A stretch of DNA of 64,000 nt from Verrucomicrobiota bacterium (GTDB lineage Bacteria; Verrucomicrobiota; Verrucomicrobiia; Opitutales; Opitutaceae): contig JAEWBF010000039.1 in NCBI GenBank assembly GCA_023391285.1, forward strand, positions 124,001-188,000, read 5' to 3'. The number at the start of each line of letters is the position of its first letter. The first letter of the stretch is position 1. Both the position numbers and the translations under genes were made by a program. Of this stretch, positions 63,597 through 64,000 are shown piece by piece. Under the pieces are notes generated by a model. That model was not told the DNA's origin and searched no databases. It was given only the letters and a program-made list of their open reading frames with translations.

Positions 63597-64000
63597 TCAG
63601 CGTTGGAAACGCCAAGCCACGGGGAGCACTTCGTTCTCGCGCTCCGCGGGCTGGAACGGCGCTTGGATCATCAAGTTCTCCGTCCGGAACGCGGGTTGCG
63701 TTTCAAAACGAAGCTTGTCGACCGCCACCGGTTGCAGGTTCACCTGGCTCACCCAATCCAACGTCGCGCGTTCGGCGGAATCGTTGGCCGTGGCGTCGCT
63801 GACCAATCCTGCGAACACCGGCTGCAAGGGCTGACGCGCGGGCGCGGGCTCGACCGCCAGGACTGACACAGGAGCGCTCTGTGCGACTTCAAGCGAAGCC
63901 GGAGCTTCGACAGCGGCCACCGCCGTCGGCGATTGCCCTGAAGTCGACTCGCCAAGTCCGCTTCGATTCACCACCACCAGAGCCACACAGGCTGCAGCGG
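63597..64000 (-). CDS. Unknown protein, 5' end beyond window
   Basis: The frame runs from the right edge to a stop at 63597. Visible residues include a hydrophobic segment (ACVALVVVN), probably the end of a signal or membrane anchor, then a linker rich in Ala/Pro/Ser and a C-terminus with VNLQPVAVDKLRFETQP and LPVAWRFQR. No family recognised. Opposes ruvA convergently across a 52-bp gap. Confidence 0.55.
   Translation of the reverse strand, partial: AAACVALVVVNRSGLGESTSGQSPTAVAAVEAPASLEVAQSAPVSVLAVEPAPARQPLQPVFAGLVSDATANDSAERATLDWVSQVNLQPVAVDKLRFETQPAFRTENLMIQAPFQPAERENEVLPVAWRFQR

Noticed and set aside
1..64000. CRISPR array or phage module
   Set aside because: No regularly spaced direct repeats, no Cas, terminase, portal or tail genes seen.

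Overview
The window (about 65% G+C, dense coding, many secreted carbohydrate-active proteins, PVC-type haem-c dehydrogenases with DUF1080, and a TGTTC-N4-GAACA SOS box) looks like chromosome of a Verrucomicrobiota bacterium, most likely an Opitutaceae relative. This placement is inferred from gene content, not from a marker-gene tree.

Layout. 1-7067 (minus): a CusABC-type metal efflux operon (RND pump running off the left edge, membrane fusion protein, outer-membrane factor) with two small cysteine-motif proteins. 7256-12892 (minus): an imuA-imuB-dnaE2 mutasome operon under a LexA-type palindrome. 13115-15463: GH95 alpha-L-fucosidase. 15647-20702: two aldo/keto-reductase-fold proteins that have both lost the catalytic tetrad, bracketing a ribosome-hibernation-factor-like protein, an unknown protein and an Rnk/GreA-type regulator. 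20771-27462 (minus): sugar-ABC ATPase with an apparent frameshift and two tandem secreted beta-helix proteins. 27761-39247 (minus): MFS transporter, Gfo/Idh/MocA oxidoreductase, two PVC-type cytochrome-c dehydrogenases and an FG-GAP protein. 39426-42739: three sugar-type regulators (XylR-like, AraC, LacI), followed by a toroid glycosidase-like protein, a GH1 beta-glucosidase, sulfatase and GH28 remnants, an esterase, an S9 peptidase and ABC-permease and AraC remnants (to 51959). 51960-55070: a lower-G+C patch with a TniQ-like zinc protein and an IS3-family element. 55071-61231 (minus): housekeeping lepB, lepA, fabD, an unknown and pilT. 61300-63544 (plus): dapA, dapB, ruvA. A truncated unknown gene ends the window.

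The middle of the window reads as a polysaccharide (pectin/fucose/sulfated glycan) utilisation region with regulators, secreted enzymes and transport, and it is unusually damaged. Two divergent gene pairs (46.86 kb and 51.24 kb) have each lost both facing 5' ends at a single join, one peptidase carries an in-frame stop, and one ABC ATPase is frameshifted. These may be real genome decay or assembly/consensus errors; read mapping would decide. Short palindromic repeats are scattered between genes, and one copy lies inside the dnaE2 reading frame.

No tRNA, rRNA, CRISPR array or phage module was recognised.
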